From the NCBI RefSeq assembly GCF_001613085.1, contig NZ_BDBR01000002.1:186001-250000 (forward strand): DNA of 64,000 bases, read 5' to 3'. Source of the DNA: Nocardia salmonicida NBRC 13393. Its GTDB lineage: Bacteria > Actinomycetota > Actinomycetes > Mycobacteriales > Mycobacteriaceae. Shown in pieces: positions 18,502 to 28,132 of the stretch. The translations under genes and the position numbers were made by a program. The notes under the pieces are model-generated. The model did not search any database. It was given only the letters and a program-made list of their open reading frames with translations, and had not been told where the DNA came from. Numbering within the stretch: the first letter of the stretch is position 1; each line of letters opens with the position of its first letter.

Positions 18502-18834
18502 TCAATGCCCGCGAGGATCTGTCAGCGCCAGACCTTCCTTGGCCTTGATCCGCCGATGCTCGAGCAACAGCCACGCGACGCCGCCTCCAGCCAAGATCAC
18601 CGCGGCGATGCCCGCGATCGTGGCCCAGCCGGCGAAGCCGTATCCGGTCGCGGTCAAACACAGTCCCAGCGCGATGATTCCCATCGCGCACAGGATGATG
18701 CCGGGGAAGTTGTAGCCGTCCTCGAGGCCCTCGCCTGCGTGACTGCGGGTTGTGCGAGCGTCGTCGGGAAACTCCCCACCGGACACTTCGGAGCGCTTCT
18801 CTACGGGGCCATGGTGCTGATTCGAAGACGTCAT
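18502..18834 (-). CDS. UsfY-like small membrane protein
   Basis: A 110-residue protein with ARTTRSHAGEGLEDGYNFPG followed by two hydrophobic helices (IILCAMGIIALGLCL and TIAGIAAVILAGGGVAWLLL), then a basic tail EHRRIKAKE. This order and the DPxxHARTTRxHAGE-like N-terminus resemble mycobacterial UsfY (upstream of sigF), an inner-membrane protein of unknown role. ATG 18834 is preferred; GTG 18837 is next to it. It is convergent with nothing and lies 110 nt upstream of furA on the same strand, so it may share stress control. Confidence 0.6.
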   Translation of the reverse strand: MTSSNQHHGPVEKRSEVSGGEFPDDARTTRSHAGEGLEDGYNFPGIILCAMGIIALGLCLTATGYGFAGWATIAGIAAVILAGGGVAWLLLEHRRIKAKEGLALTDPRGH

Positions 18835-18992
18835 CACTGTTCCCTCCGACTGGTCGGCTTTGGGCTGGCAATACCCGATGCGCCGAGGCTCAATCTGCGG
18901 CCCGGCAGACCACGGATTGCACAGTTCGGTGTGACGTAGCGCACGCTACTGTTCGGGTGTTGTTGTGGGTCGACTCCCGAATGGAGAACACC

Positions 18993-20603
18993 ATGACCGA
19001 GACCGACTACATCGTTGTCGGCGCGGGCAGCGCGGGGTGTGTGGTCGCGCGCAGGCTCGCCGAAAGTGGCGCATCCGTGGTGCTGCTCGAAGCCGGTGGG
19101 GTGGACAACAAGGGCTGGGCCAAGATGTTGTTCCAGATCCCGGGGGCGATCAACGTCATGCACTCGACGCCGCAGCTGAAGAAACTGTTCGATTGGGGCG
19201 ACAAGTCGATACCGCAGCGCAACGCGCTCAACCGCGAGATCCCGATGACGCGCGGTCGGGTGCTCGGCGGATCGAGCTCGGTCAACGGGATGCTCTTCGT
19301 GCGGGGCAACAGGAAGAACTTCGACGACTGGGCCGCCGAAGGCTGTCACGGATGGTCTTACGAGGACGTCCTGCCGTACTTCAAGCGGATGGAGGACTGG
19401 GAGGACGGCGCGAGCGAGTGGCGTGGGTCCGGCGGTCCGATCAAGGTCACTCGCCAGCACACCCTCACCGACGCGGCGCACGCGTTCATGGACGCCACCT
19501 CGACGCGCCTGGGTGTGCCGAAGCTCGACGACTACAACGGCGAGAGCCAGGAAGGCGTCGCGGTCTTTCAACAGAGTGCCTCGAAAGGGCGCCGGTATTC
19601 GACCGCCGAGGGCTACCTCCATCAGGATCCGCTGCCCGATCTCACCGTGCTCACGAAGGCGAGGGTGACCAAGGTAGTCATCGACGGCTCCCGCGCGACG
19701 GGCGTGGAGATCCTGGTCGACGGCGGCAAGCGGGTGATCGGTGCATCACGCGAGGTCGTCGTGTCGGCTGGCACGTACGGGTCGCCTCAGCTGCTGCAAC
19801 TGTCCGGGATCGGCCCGGCCGCGCACCTGACAGCGCACGGCATCGCCGTCAACGCGGATCTGCCGGTCGGCGACAACCTGCACGACCACCTCTTCGTCCC
19901 CCTCTCGTTCACGATGAAATCAGCATTGCGCAGGCCGACGGCGCCGTACTTCCTGCGGGGACTGGCGACCGAACGCGTGCGTCCGGGGTCGTCGTGGGCG
20001 GCTGGTTCCTCCTTCGAATCCGTCGCCTTCGTACGCACCTCGCATGCGCGCGAGATTCCCGACCTGCAACTACTCAGCCTCTTCTGGGTGTATCCGTCAC
20101 CGAATCAGGACTCCGACAAGCGCTTTGCCCCGGCCACCAAACGGCCGGGGCAAAGCGTTTTCCCCGCACTCATCTACCCCGAGAGCCGGGGGACCGTCCG
20201 GTTGGCATCGGCGGATCCGACGGCCGCGCCGCTGATCGATCCGGCCTATCTGACGGCGCCGAAGGACACCGAGGTACTGCTCGAAGGCATCGCCATGGTC
20301 CGCGAGATCATGGCGGGAACCGGCGACAACGAGGGCGAACTCGTTCCGGGTGCGCAATTCACCGGTGACGCGGCGATGCGCGAAGAACTGCCGAATCGCA
20401 TCCACACCGTCTATCACCCGGTCGGGTCGGTCCGGATGGGTGCCGACGAACGGGCGGTGGTGGATCCGCAGCTGCGAGTACGCGGAATCGACGGACTGCG
20501 CGTCGCCGACGCGTCGATCATGCCGAGCGTGACAGGTGGCAACACCAACGCGCCCACGATCATGATCGGCGAGAAATGCGCGGACCTGATCCTGAACGGC
20601 TGA
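18993..20603 (+). CDS. GMC-family FAD oxidoreductase (choline dehydrogenase-like)
   Basis: A 536-residue glucose-methanol-choline oxidoreductase. It has [19 protein letters not shown] (FAD-binding), [20 protein letters not shown] (GMC signature 1), [12 protein letters not shown] (signature 2), and the active site HPVGSVRMG and [12 protein letters not shown] near the C-terminus, containing the catalytic His and Asn. It oxidises an alcohol to an aldehyde; substrate unknown. ATG 18993 has GGAGA at 18984-18988. A large hairpin lies in its coding sequence at 20118-20160. The stop is 3 nt from the convergent enoyl-CoA hydratase end. Confidence 0.9.
   Translation: MTETDYIVVGAGSAGCVVARRLAESGASVVLLEAGGVDNKGWAKMLFQIPGAINVMHSTPQLKKLFDWGDKSIPQRNALNREIPMTRGRVLGGSSSVNGMLFVRGNRKNFDDWAAEGCHGWSYEDVLPYFKRMEDWEDGASEWRGSGGPIKVTRQHTLTDAAHAFMDATSTRLGVPKLDDYNGESQEGVAVFQQSASKGRRYSTAEGYLHQDPLPDLTVLTKARVTKVVIDGSRATGVEILVDGGKRVIGASREVVVSAGTYGSPQLLQLSGIGPAAHLTAHGIAVNADLPVGDNLHDHLFVPLSFTMKSALRRPTAPYFLRGLATERVRPGSSWAAGSSFESVAFVRTSHAREIPDLQLLSLFWVYPSPNQDSDKRFAPATKRPGQSVFPALIYPESRGTVRLASADPTAAPLIDPAYLTAPKDTEVLLEGIAMVREIMAGTGDNEGELVPGAQFTGDAAMREELPNRIHTVYHPVGSVRMGADERAVVDPQLRVRGIDGLRVADASIMPSVTGGNTNAPTIMIGEKCADLILNG
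20118..20160 (+). other. Terminator-like hairpin inside the GMC gene
   Basis: AAGCGCTTTGCCCCGGCC (20118-20135) pairs with 20143-20160 around a 7-nt loop; of 18 base pairs only one is a G-U wobble. TTTT at 20158-20161 ends it, so it has the form of an intrinsic terminator while encoding [16 protein letters not shown] in frame. Confidence 0.6.
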
Positions 20604-20606
20604 GCG

Positions 20607-21431
20607 TCAGGACAGCCAGTCGTCGAGGTGGGGGAGTTCGGTGGCTACCTTGCCGGTGAAGTGGGGTGGGCGCTTCTGGAGGAAGGACATGATGCCTTCG
20701 CGCAGGTCGGCGCTGGAGAAGGCGTAGGAGATGAGGCGGGCATCGAGGGTGAAGACGTCGTCGGGGGTCTTGTCGCCGGACATGGCGACCAGGCCGCGGC
20801 GGATGGCGGCGACGGAGACGGGGGCCACCTGGGTGGTCAGTTCGGCGGCGAGCGCCCGGGCGGCGGGCAGGAGATCTTCGGTGGCATGCAGGCTGGTGAC
20901 CAGGCCCGCGGCGAGAGCTTCGTCGGCGTCGAAAACGCGGCCCGTGATCATCCACTCCTTGGCTTTGGCCAGGCTGACGATGCGGGGCAGGAACCAGAGC
21001 GAACCACCCTCGGGGAACAGGCCCCGTCGGGCGAACACGAAACCGAAGCGGGAATCGGTTGCGGCAAGGCGGAAGTCGGCGGCGAGGGTCATGGACAGGC
21101 CGACGCCGATGGCGGCACCCTGCATGGCGACGATGACGGGTTTGTTCAGGTCGGTCATCGGGCGCACGACCCGGGTGGACCATTCGACCCATTCGGGGTG
21201 GGTGACGTCCTCATCGGATCCGCCCGCTGTCAGATCCATGCCGACGCAGAAGTCGCGCCCCGCGGCGGCGAAGATCACCGCACGAACATCGTCGTCGCGA
21301 TCGGCTTCGGTGAAGGCAGCGCCGAGTTCGTCGGCCATCTCGGTGGTGAAACCGTTGCGTGCCTCGGGACGATTCAGCGTGATGGTGGCGACGGCCGCAT
21401 CCACGCTGTAATCGATGGTCTGGTAAGTCAA
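20607..21431 (-). CDS. Enoyl-CoA hydratase/isomerase family protein
   Basis: A 274-residue crotonase-fold enzyme. ATITLNRPEARNGF opens it; FCVGMDLTAGG and GAAIGVGLSMTLAADFRLA form the oxyanion hole, and GLFPEGGSLWFLPR carries the usual catalytic Glu position. C-terminal FLQKRPPHFTGKV is typical. Substrate specificity cannot be read. It is the last gene of the operon acyl-CoA dehydrogenase x2, TetR, this enzyme, beginning 14 nt after the TetR stop. Confidence 0.88.
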   Translation of the reverse strand: MTYQTIDYSVDAAVATITLNRPEARNGFTTEMADELGAAFTEADRDDDVRAVIFAAAGRDFCVGMDLTAGGSDEDVTHPEWVEWSTRVVRPMTDLNKPVIVAMQGAAIGVGLSMTLAADFRLAATDSRFGFVFARRGLFPEGGSLWFLPRIVSLAKAKEWMITGRVFDADEALAAGLVTSLHATEDLLPAARALAAELTTQVAPVSVAAIRRGLVAMSGDKTPDDVFTLDARLISYAFSSADLREGIMSFLQKRPPHFTGKVATELPHLDDWLS

Positions 21432-21445
21432 TTCGACTCCTTGGT

Positions 21446-22015
21446 TCAGCGTCTGCCGGATGCGGCGGACACGAGTAACTCGACCATGGCGGCGGCCTTG
21501 CCGGACTGTGGCGGGTCACCGGTGATGATGTCGCTCCAGACGAAAGCTTCGCCGACGCGCACGATCGCATAGGCGAGATCGCGGACTTCGATGCGCGGAT
21601 CGAGATCGGGCAGGTCGATCAGTCGCGACGCGGCCCAGTCGATCATTCGGCCCTGGACGACGGTGTAGCCCGAAGTCAGCACGCGCAAGCCGTATTCCGG
21701 GTCGTCGGCGACGAATCGGGTCAGCGGTTCGAAGGTGCGAACGGTATCCGCGAGGGTGCCGAAGTTGCGCACGAAACGTCCGGCGGGATCATCGGACACG
21801 CCCGCGTAGCGCGCCTCGACGCGACCGATCGCCTCCGCGATGATCCGCCAGACCACTTCACCGATCACGACTTCTCGACTACCCCACCAGCGATACAGCG
21901 TGGCGCGGCCGATCCCCGATTCGCGGGCCAGCTGTTGCATATCGATGCGGCGGCCTTCGAGAAACCACCGGTGCGCGAGGTCGATGATGTCCTCGCGCAC
22001 CGTGCCGCTGGTCAC
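21446..22015 (-). CDS. TetR-family regulator (QsdR-type C-terminus)
   Basis: A 189-residue regulator beginning at GTG 22015, 2 nt after the upstream dehydrogenase stop, so translation is coupled. The HTH reads IDMQQLARESGIGRATLYRWWGS. The C-terminal domain has PLTRFVADDPEYGLRVLTSGY and VVQGRMIDWAASRL, typical of the QsdR-like TetR group. It lies inside the operon it probably controls; a palindrome TGAGACA-N11-TGTCTCA upstream of the first gene (24449-24473) is a candidate operator. Confidence 0.85.
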   Translation of the reverse strand: MTSGTVREDIIDLAHRWFLEGRRIDMQQLARESGIGRATLYRWWGSREVVIGEVVWRIIAEAIGRVEARYAGVSDDPAGRFVRNFGTLADTVRTFEPLTRFVADDPEYGLRVLTSGYTVVQGRMIDWAASRLIDLPDLDPRIEVRDLAYAIVRVGEAFVWSDIITGDPPQSGKAAAMVELLVSAASGRR

Positions 22016-22017
22016 GA

Positions 22018-23166
22018 CTACGGCCTCGTCAACTCGGCGTAGCGGGCGAGGTGGTGGTCGGTGGATCCGAATTCGTGCTCGATCGCGGTCAGTCGCTTGA
22101 AATAGTGACCGATAGCGAGTTCTTCGGTCATGCCCATCGCACCGTGCAGCTGGACGGAGTTCTGGCCGATGAATCGAGCGGCACGACTGACGGTGACCTT
22201 GGCCGCCGATGCCGCCCGCGCCCGGTCCGCCGGTGCCGCGTTCAACGCGTGGATCGCCAAATACGCTGCGGCGATAGCCTGTTCGAGCTCCATGTACATA
22301 TCGACCATGCGGTGTTGCAGAACTTGGAAGCTGCCGATCGGCTGACCGAATTGCTGACGTTGCTTGGCGTATTCGACGGTATCGGCCAGCACCTTCCGCA
22401 TACAGCCCACCGCTTCCGAGGCGATCGCCGCGATCGCCTCGGAAGCGGTGGCCTCGATCGAGGACCATGCGTCGCCTTCGGTGCCGAGCAGCGCGGCGTC
22501 GGGCAAGCGGAATTCGGTGAAGGTGATATCGGAAGCGACCCGATCGTCGATCGTCCGGTAGGAGTGGATCTCCACCCCGGCCGGCGGATTCGCCGCATCG
22601 AATTCGGTGAGGAACAACGAGATGCCGGATTCGTCGCGCCGAGCACCGGCGGTGCGTGCGCTGATGATCAGATGGGTCGCCAACGGCGCACTGGTCACGA
22701 CAGTCTTGCTGCCGTCGAGCACCCACGAATCACCGTCGCGGCGCGCGGTTGTCGAAAGATCGCGCATCGTGTGACCCGACGTCGGCTCGAGTGCGGCGAA
22801 CGCGGTGCGCGCCGTCCCGTCCACGATCTGGCGCAGCAGTGCGTCGGCAGCCGCGCCGCCGGAGCGTTTCAGCAGACCCGCTCCGACTACGACCGTGTCG
22901 ACATACGGCTCGACGACGAGCGCACGCCCGAGTTCCTCGGCGATGACCATCATTTCGATCGGTCCACCGCCCATACCGTCGACATCCTCGGGCAGGGTCG
23001 CACCGAGAATGCCCAGTTCCTCGGCGAAACCGCGCCATACAGCGGGCTGCCATCCCGCGTCGGACTTGACCGCGCTGCGACTCTTCTCCAGGTCGTAGCG
23101 GGCACCGAGGAATCGGGCCACCGAATCGCGCAGGAGTTCCTGCTCTTTGGTGAAGGTGAAGTCCAT
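22018..23166 (-). CDS. Acyl-CoA dehydrogenase family protein
   Basis: A 382-residue flavoprotein. It starts DFTFTKEQELLRDSVARFL and has ATLPEDVDGMGGGPIEMMVI, QRQQFGQPIGSFQVLQHR and SVQLHGAMGMTEELAIGHYF. The start overlaps the upstream stop by 4 nt (ATGA at 23166). It is paired with a second dehydrogenase of different length; in actinomycetes such pairs form heteromeric (alpha2beta2) enzymes acting on sterol side-chain or ring-derived CoA thioesters. Pairing here is by position only. Next, 2 nt after its stop, comes the TetR gene. Confidence 0.88.
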   Translation of the reverse strand: MDFTFTKEQELLRDSVARFLGARYDLEKSRSAVKSDAGWQPAVWRGFAEELGILGATLPEDVDGMGGGPIEMMVIAEELGRALVVEPYVDTVVVGAGLLKRSGGAAADALLRQIVDGTARTAFAALEPTSGHTMRDLSTTARRDGDSWVLDGSKTVVTSAPLATHLIISARTAGARRDESGISLFLTEFDAANPPAGVEIHSYRTIDDRVASDITFTEFRLPDAALLGTEGDAWSSIEATASEAIAAIASEAVGCMRKVLADTVEYAKQRQQFGQPIGSFQVLQHRMVDMYMELEQAIAAAYLAIHALNAAPADRARAASAAKVTVSRAARFIGQNSVQLHGAMGMTEELAIGHYFKRLTAIEHEFGSTDHHLARYAELTRP

Positions 23167-24395
23167 CAGAGCCCCAATGCTGCCTTGGCGAGGATATTTC
23201 GCTGAATTTCGTTGCTGCCCGCGTAGATCGAGCCTGCCCGGTCGTTGAAGTAGCGCAGCGGTGCGACGGCCTGCCATTCTTCGCCGCTGCGGTAGCCGTC
23301 GGCCGGTGGCTGGAACTCGGCGATCGGGCCGCCGGGTTTCGTCGCGTGCGGTTGGTACACCCGACCGCGCGGACCTGCTGCCTCGAGCGCCAATTCGGTG
23401 ATCTTCTGGCTCAGTTCGGTGGCCAGGATCTTGAGCATCGACGAGGCGGGGCCGGGGTTCTTGCCCTGCGCCATCACCGACAGCGTTCGGTATTCGAGGA
23501 TCTCGAGTACTTCGGTGCGAATCCGCGCCTCGGCCAACTTCGCCGCGAAGGTGGCGTCATCGATGAGCGGATTGCCGTCCGGACCGGTCTGCCCGGCTGC
23601 CGCGGTAGCGACTTCCTGGGCCATGACCTGCAACATGGGCGACAGTGCCCCACCACGTTCGTGGACGAGCAGATATTTCGCCACGGTCCAGCCATCGTCG
23701 ATCTGGCCGAGCACATTGCTTTTCGGCACTCGGACGCTGTCGAAGAAGACTTGATTCTGGACCTGCTCGCCGGAGGTCATGACCAGCGGGCGGATTTCGA
23801 TGCCCGGTGAGGTCATGTCGATGAGCAGGAAGGTGATGCCCTGCTGCTTCTTTCCCTCGCGTGAAGTGCGGACCAGACAGAAGATCCAATTCGCCTCGGT
23901 GGCGTGGGTGGTCCAGATCTTGCTTCCGGTGCATACGAAATCGTCACCGTCGTCGACGGCGGCCATCGTCAGCGATGCCAGATCCGACCCGGATTCCGGC
24001 TCCGAATACCCCTGGCAGAAGAACACCTCGCCGGTGAGGATCCGTGGCAGGTAGTACGCCTTCTGCTCGGTGGTGCCGAAGGCGACGATCGCGGGCGCGA
24101 CCATCCTGATGCCCATGGGCGACAGCGCCGGCGCACCGGCCTGCATCAACTCCCGGCCGAAGATGTAGTGCTGGGTGAGGCTCCAGTCGCAGCCGCCGTA
24201 TTCGCTCGGCCACGCCGGTGCCGCCCAGCCGCGCTCATGAAGAATGTGCTGCCACTTCATGCTGGCTTCGTGATCCGGATAGACGCTTGTCGCCAAGTGC
24301 CCGGCGCGGCGTAGTTCGGGTGTCAGCTTCTCGTCGAGAAAGGCCCGAACCTCGTCTCGAAAGGCCATATCGGCCGCTGACCAGTCGTAATCCAT
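23166..24395 (-). CDS. Acyl-CoA dehydrogenase (FadE-type), first gene of operon
   Basis: A 409-residue acyl-CoA dehydrogenase. It begins DYDWSAADMAFRDEVRAFLD and carries FCQGYSEPESGSDLASLTMA (flavin-site region) and IYAGSNEIQRNILAKAALGL at the end. ATG 24395 lies after GGGAGGG; longer in-frame starts add a Cys-rich, non-family leader and are rejected. The operator-like palindrome 24449-24473 is 54-78 nt upstream. Partner is probably the next gene, with which it overlaps by 4 nt. Confidence 0.9.
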   Translation of the reverse strand: MDYDWSAADMAFRDEVRAFLDEKLTPELRRAGHLATSVYPDHEASMKWQHILHERGWAAPAWPSEYGGCDWSLTQHYIFGRELMQAGAPALSPMGIRMVAPAIVAFGTTEQKAYYLPRILTGEVFFCQGYSEPESGSDLASLTMAAVDDGDDFVCTGSKIWTTHATEANWIFCLVRTSREGKKQQGITFLLIDMTSPGIEIRPLVMTSGEQVQNQVFFDSVRVPKSNVLGQIDDGWTVAKYLLVHERGGALSPMLQVMAQEVATAAAGQTGPDGNPLIDDATFAAKLAEARIRTEVLEILEYRTLSVMAQGKNPGPASSMLKILATELSQKITELALEAAGPRGRVYQPHATKPGGPIAEFQPPADGYRSGEEWQAVAPLRYFNDRAGSIYAGSNEIQRNILAKAALGL

Positions 24396-24448
24396 CAACC
24401 CTCCCGGAGGGATGTGCGCCATTGTGTCCGTGCAGACCTGCGGCAGTG

Positions 24449-24473
24449 TGAGACACAATGTACTTCTGTCTCA
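24449..24473. promoter_or_regulatory. Palindrome TGAGACA-N11-TGTCTCA upstream of the dehydrogenase operon
   Basis: TGAGACA at 24449-24455 and TGTCTCA at 24467-24473 form perfect 7-bp arms around an 11-nt spacer. It sits between the hpnE-like gene and the operon start. Size and position fit an operator for the TetR encoded in the operon (22015-21446). Confidence 0.5.
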
Positions 24474-24519
24474 GTGCGGAATCAACTGGTTCGGAGGTGT
24501 CAGTGCGCAGAATGGTGAT

Positions 24520-25929
24520 TCACTTAGCTGCGTCGACGCCGCTGCGGGTACCGAGGTATTCGCGGACAGCGTCGACGGCGCGGACCGCGCTCTCGACGGC
24601 GGCTTCCATCGTCGAGGGCATCCCGGTCTCGGTCCAGTCGCCCGCGAGGAACAGGCCCTCGATCGGCGTGCGCTGTGGCAGGCGCAGCTCGTCGAAACCG
24701 GGCTGCGCCGAGAAGGTGGCCTGCGGCTGGTGGATGACGTGAGTGCGCAGCACCTCGGCTTCGGCGACCTCGGGGTAGTGCTTGGACAACGATTCCAGTG
24801 CCGCCGTGGTGAATGCGGCGTTGGGCAGATGGACGACATCCCACGAGGCGCTCACGGCCAGCGAATAGCAGTGCCCTGCCTCGGTCTCGACGCCGTGCAT
24901 GCCGGTGGTGTCGAAGACCCACTCGATGGTGGTGTCGCGCAGATTCTCCGCGAGCCTGCGCATCTTCAGTGGGCGATCCAGCCAGACGTAGACGCTCGAG
25001 ATCGGGGCAGGCTCTATCTTGCGCACGGGGGTGAAATGGTCGTACTGCCCGAGCCGTCCGCGATCGAGGAGTGTCGTCAGCGACCACGGCGGCAGCGTGA
25101 GAACCGCCGCGTCGACCTCGATGACACGCCCGTCGGAGAGTTGCACACCGGTGAGCCCGTCGTCGGTGATCTCGATATCGGCGACACCGGCACCGACGAC
25201 GATCTCGCCGCCGCGCGCCCGCAGATAACGCTCGGCGGGCGCGACGAACATCTCGTGCAGGCTCACCCGTGGCCAGACCGCGTCGCCTGCCCTGGTGTTG
25301 CCCGACAGCGCGCGTTTGCCGATCCAGTGCAGGGTCTGGACGAACATAGAGGCCGACACGCGCTCGGTCTTCTCGTTGAGCAGCCCGATGACGAACTGAT
25401 CGAGCACCAACGCGCGCAACGATGCCGGCGCGCCGATCTGGGTGAACCAGCGATCGACTGTCAGATCGTCGAGTTCCGGTGCCGGGCGCAGCGCGGCGCG
25501 GGCGATCCGCGCCCAGGTGCGCAGGGCGGCGGGTCGCTCGCGCAGCGGGATCGGCGGCCACACCATCCAGGACAGCCCGACGGCGCGACGCAGCGTGCCG
25601 GGCAACCAGGTGGGCGCGCGCAAGGTCAGCAGCCGGTCGGGCCCGGTCCTGATCGCGAAAGGTGGTGCGTCCCAGCGGAGTTGATCTCGCGTGCCGATGG
25701 TGTCGACGTAGCGCAGCAGCGCGTCGTAGCAACCGGCGAACAGGTGCTGGCCGTTGTCGACCCTGCCTTCGATGCCGGGCACCTCGAATGAGATCGTGCG
25801 ACCGCCGAGCCGTCCCCGCTTCTCGACGAGGGTGACCCGGTGACCTGCCTCCGCGAGCCAGACCGCGGTGGCCAATCCGGCCAGGCCCGCGCCCGCGACC
25901 AGGATGTGCGGGGATTCTTGCTGCCCCAT
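24520..25929 (-). CDS. Hydroxysqualene dehydroxylase HpnE-like FAD oxidoreductase
   Basis: A 469-residue amine-oxidase-type flavoprotein. It opens ILVAGAGLAGLATAVWLAEAG (Rossmann FAD fold, GxGxxG) with RLGGRTISFEVPG, then DNGQHLFAGCYDALLRYVD; it ends LFLAGDWTETGMPSTMEAAV. This pattern, especially DNGQHLF and GDWTETG, is that of HpnE, which converts hydroxysqualene to squalene in hopanoid synthesis. No hpnC, hpnD or squalene cyclase gene is nearby, so it is an orphan; a carotenoid or other terpene reaction is equally possible. GGAGG lies 5 nt before ATG 25929. Upstream sits a nested palindrome (25953-25993). Confidence 0.78.
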   Translation of the reverse strand: MGQQESPHILVAGAGLAGLATAVWLAEAGHRVTLVEKRGRLGGRTISFEVPGIEGRVDNGQHLFAGCYDALLRYVDTIGTRDQLRWDAPPFAIRTGPDRLLTLRAPTWLPGTLRRAVGLSWMVWPPIPLRERPAALRTWARIARAALRPAPELDDLTVDRWFTQIGAPASLRALVLDQFVIGLLNEKTERVSASMFVQTLHWIGKRALSGNTRAGDAVWPRVSLHEMFVAPAERYLRARGGEIVVGAGVADIEITDDGLTGVQLSDGRVIEVDAAVLTLPPWSLTTLLDRGRLGQYDHFTPVRKIEPAPISSVYVWLDRPLKMRRLAENLRDTTIEWVFDTTGMHGVETEAGHCYSLAVSASWDVVHLPNAAFTTAALESLSKHYPEVAEAEVLRTHVIHQPQATFSAQPGFDELRLPQRTPIEGLFLAGDWTETGMPSTMEAAVESAVRAVDAVREYLGTRSGVDAAK

Positions 25930-25952
25930 CGGTACCTCCGGACAATCGATGA

Positions 25953-25993
25953 ATGCGAGAATGAATGAGAGAATATTCTCGTCATACTCGCAT
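25953..25993. promoter_or_regulatory. Nested inverted repeats upstream of the hpnE-like gene
   Basis: The outer arms ATGCGAGaATGA (25953-25964) and TCATaCTCGCAT (25982-25993) pair with one mismatch. Inside is a perfect 12-bp palindrome GAGAATATTCTC (25969-25980), slightly off centre. The element lies 24-64 nt upstream of the ATG, the place for a promoter and operator. The rest of 25930-26135 holds nothing I can assign. Confidence 0.45.
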
Positions 25994-26135
25994 GGCGTCG
26001 ACGTGTTCGTACAGAGCCGAACCCGCTCGTGCGGAACGGAACTCGACTCATGATGGGTCGCGAATGGGGGCGAGGTGCTCTCGGGCGAACGAGAGCACCT
26101 CGTGCGTGGTTCGAGGGGCTGATCCGCGCGGTTGA

Positions 26136-26804
26136 TCAGGGTCGGGCTACGCGCTTGCGCCGCAGAAGGCTTTCGGGGCCCAGGATCTGTTCGACGACGA
26201 CGAGGAAGATCTCGGTCGACTCGTCCACGAGTTCGTCTCTGGTCAAGTCGAGTGTTCCGTTGAGCCAGCCGTAGACGGTCTCGTACAGCCCGCCGACGAG
26301 GTGCATCGCGGCGAGCTCGCCGTATGCCCCCGCGGTCGCGGTGCTCTCGGGACTGAGTCGCTTGTTCACCGTCGCCAAGACCAGGGCGGCGAAGCTGCGG
26401 ATCGTCGCGGTGCGTCGCTCGTTGAGGACGGGGTTGAGCTGGGCCTCGGTGAAGGCGATGCGGATCAGCCGCGGATCGTCGGCGACCGCTTGCAGACCAG
26501 CGGCGATGGCCGCGTGCACCTTGTCGCGCAGGGGATCGGGGGCCGCGCGCACCCGGCCGGCGATCAGATCGGTCAGCTCACCGATTGCCTGGTCGTAGAC
26601 CTCGGCGACGACGGCGTCCAGGTTGGTGAAACTCTCGTAGAAGTATCGCTCGGTCAGTCCGGCCTGGCGGCAGAGGCCGCCGACGGTGAGTCGAGCGGAG
26701 CCCTGGGTGCCGACGATCTCCCGGGCGGCCTCCAGGAACGTGGTTCGACGCTGGGCGCGCCGCTGTTCGGCAGGCACACCCGCATACGCACGATCCTTCA
26801 CCAT
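26136..26804 (-). CDS. TetR-family regulator, likely controller of fadAB
   Basis: A 222-residue TetR regulator. The HTH region reads [20 protein letters not shown], with [15 protein letters not shown]; the ligand domain is helical and ends RRKRVARP. It is divergent from fadA (26886) with an 81-bp intergenic containing CAGATTTccAAATCTG (26831-26846), a good operator. A related site lies before the acyl-CoA dehydrogenase at 30367-31515, so both sets may be its targets. The inducer is probably a fatty acyl-CoA (inference). Confidence 0.85.
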   Translation of the reverse strand: MVKDRAYAGVPAEQRRAQRRTTFLEAAREIVGTQGSARLTVGGLCRQAGLTERYFYESFTNLDAVVAEVYDQAIGELTDLIAGRVRAAPDPLRDKVHAAIAAGLQAVADDPRLIRIAFTEAQLNPVLNERRTATIRSFAALVLATVNKRLSPESTATAGAYGELAAMHLVGGLYETVYGWLNGTLDLTRDELVDESTEIFLVVVEQILGPESLLRRKRVARP

Positions 26805-26826
26805 GCGCCGAGTCTGCCACAAAGCC

Positions 26827-26867
26827 TTGTCAGATTTCCAAATCTGCGGCATCCTATTGTCAGATTT
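26827..26867. promoter_or_regulatory. TetR-type operator between regulator and fadA
   Basis: CAGATTTccAAATCTG (26831-26846) is a 16-bp palindrome. TTGTCAGATTT occurs at 26827-26837 and again at 26857-26867, a 30-bp direct repeat, about three helical turns. The second copy lies just upstream of the fadA ribosome site GAGGAGAG. Confidence 0.55.
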
Positions 26868-26885
26868 CAGCGAGGAGAGAGAATC

Positions 26886-28097
<1,212 letters not shown>

Positions 28098-28132
28098 GCG
28101 TCGGATCCGATACCGAAGGAAAACGAAAAGCA

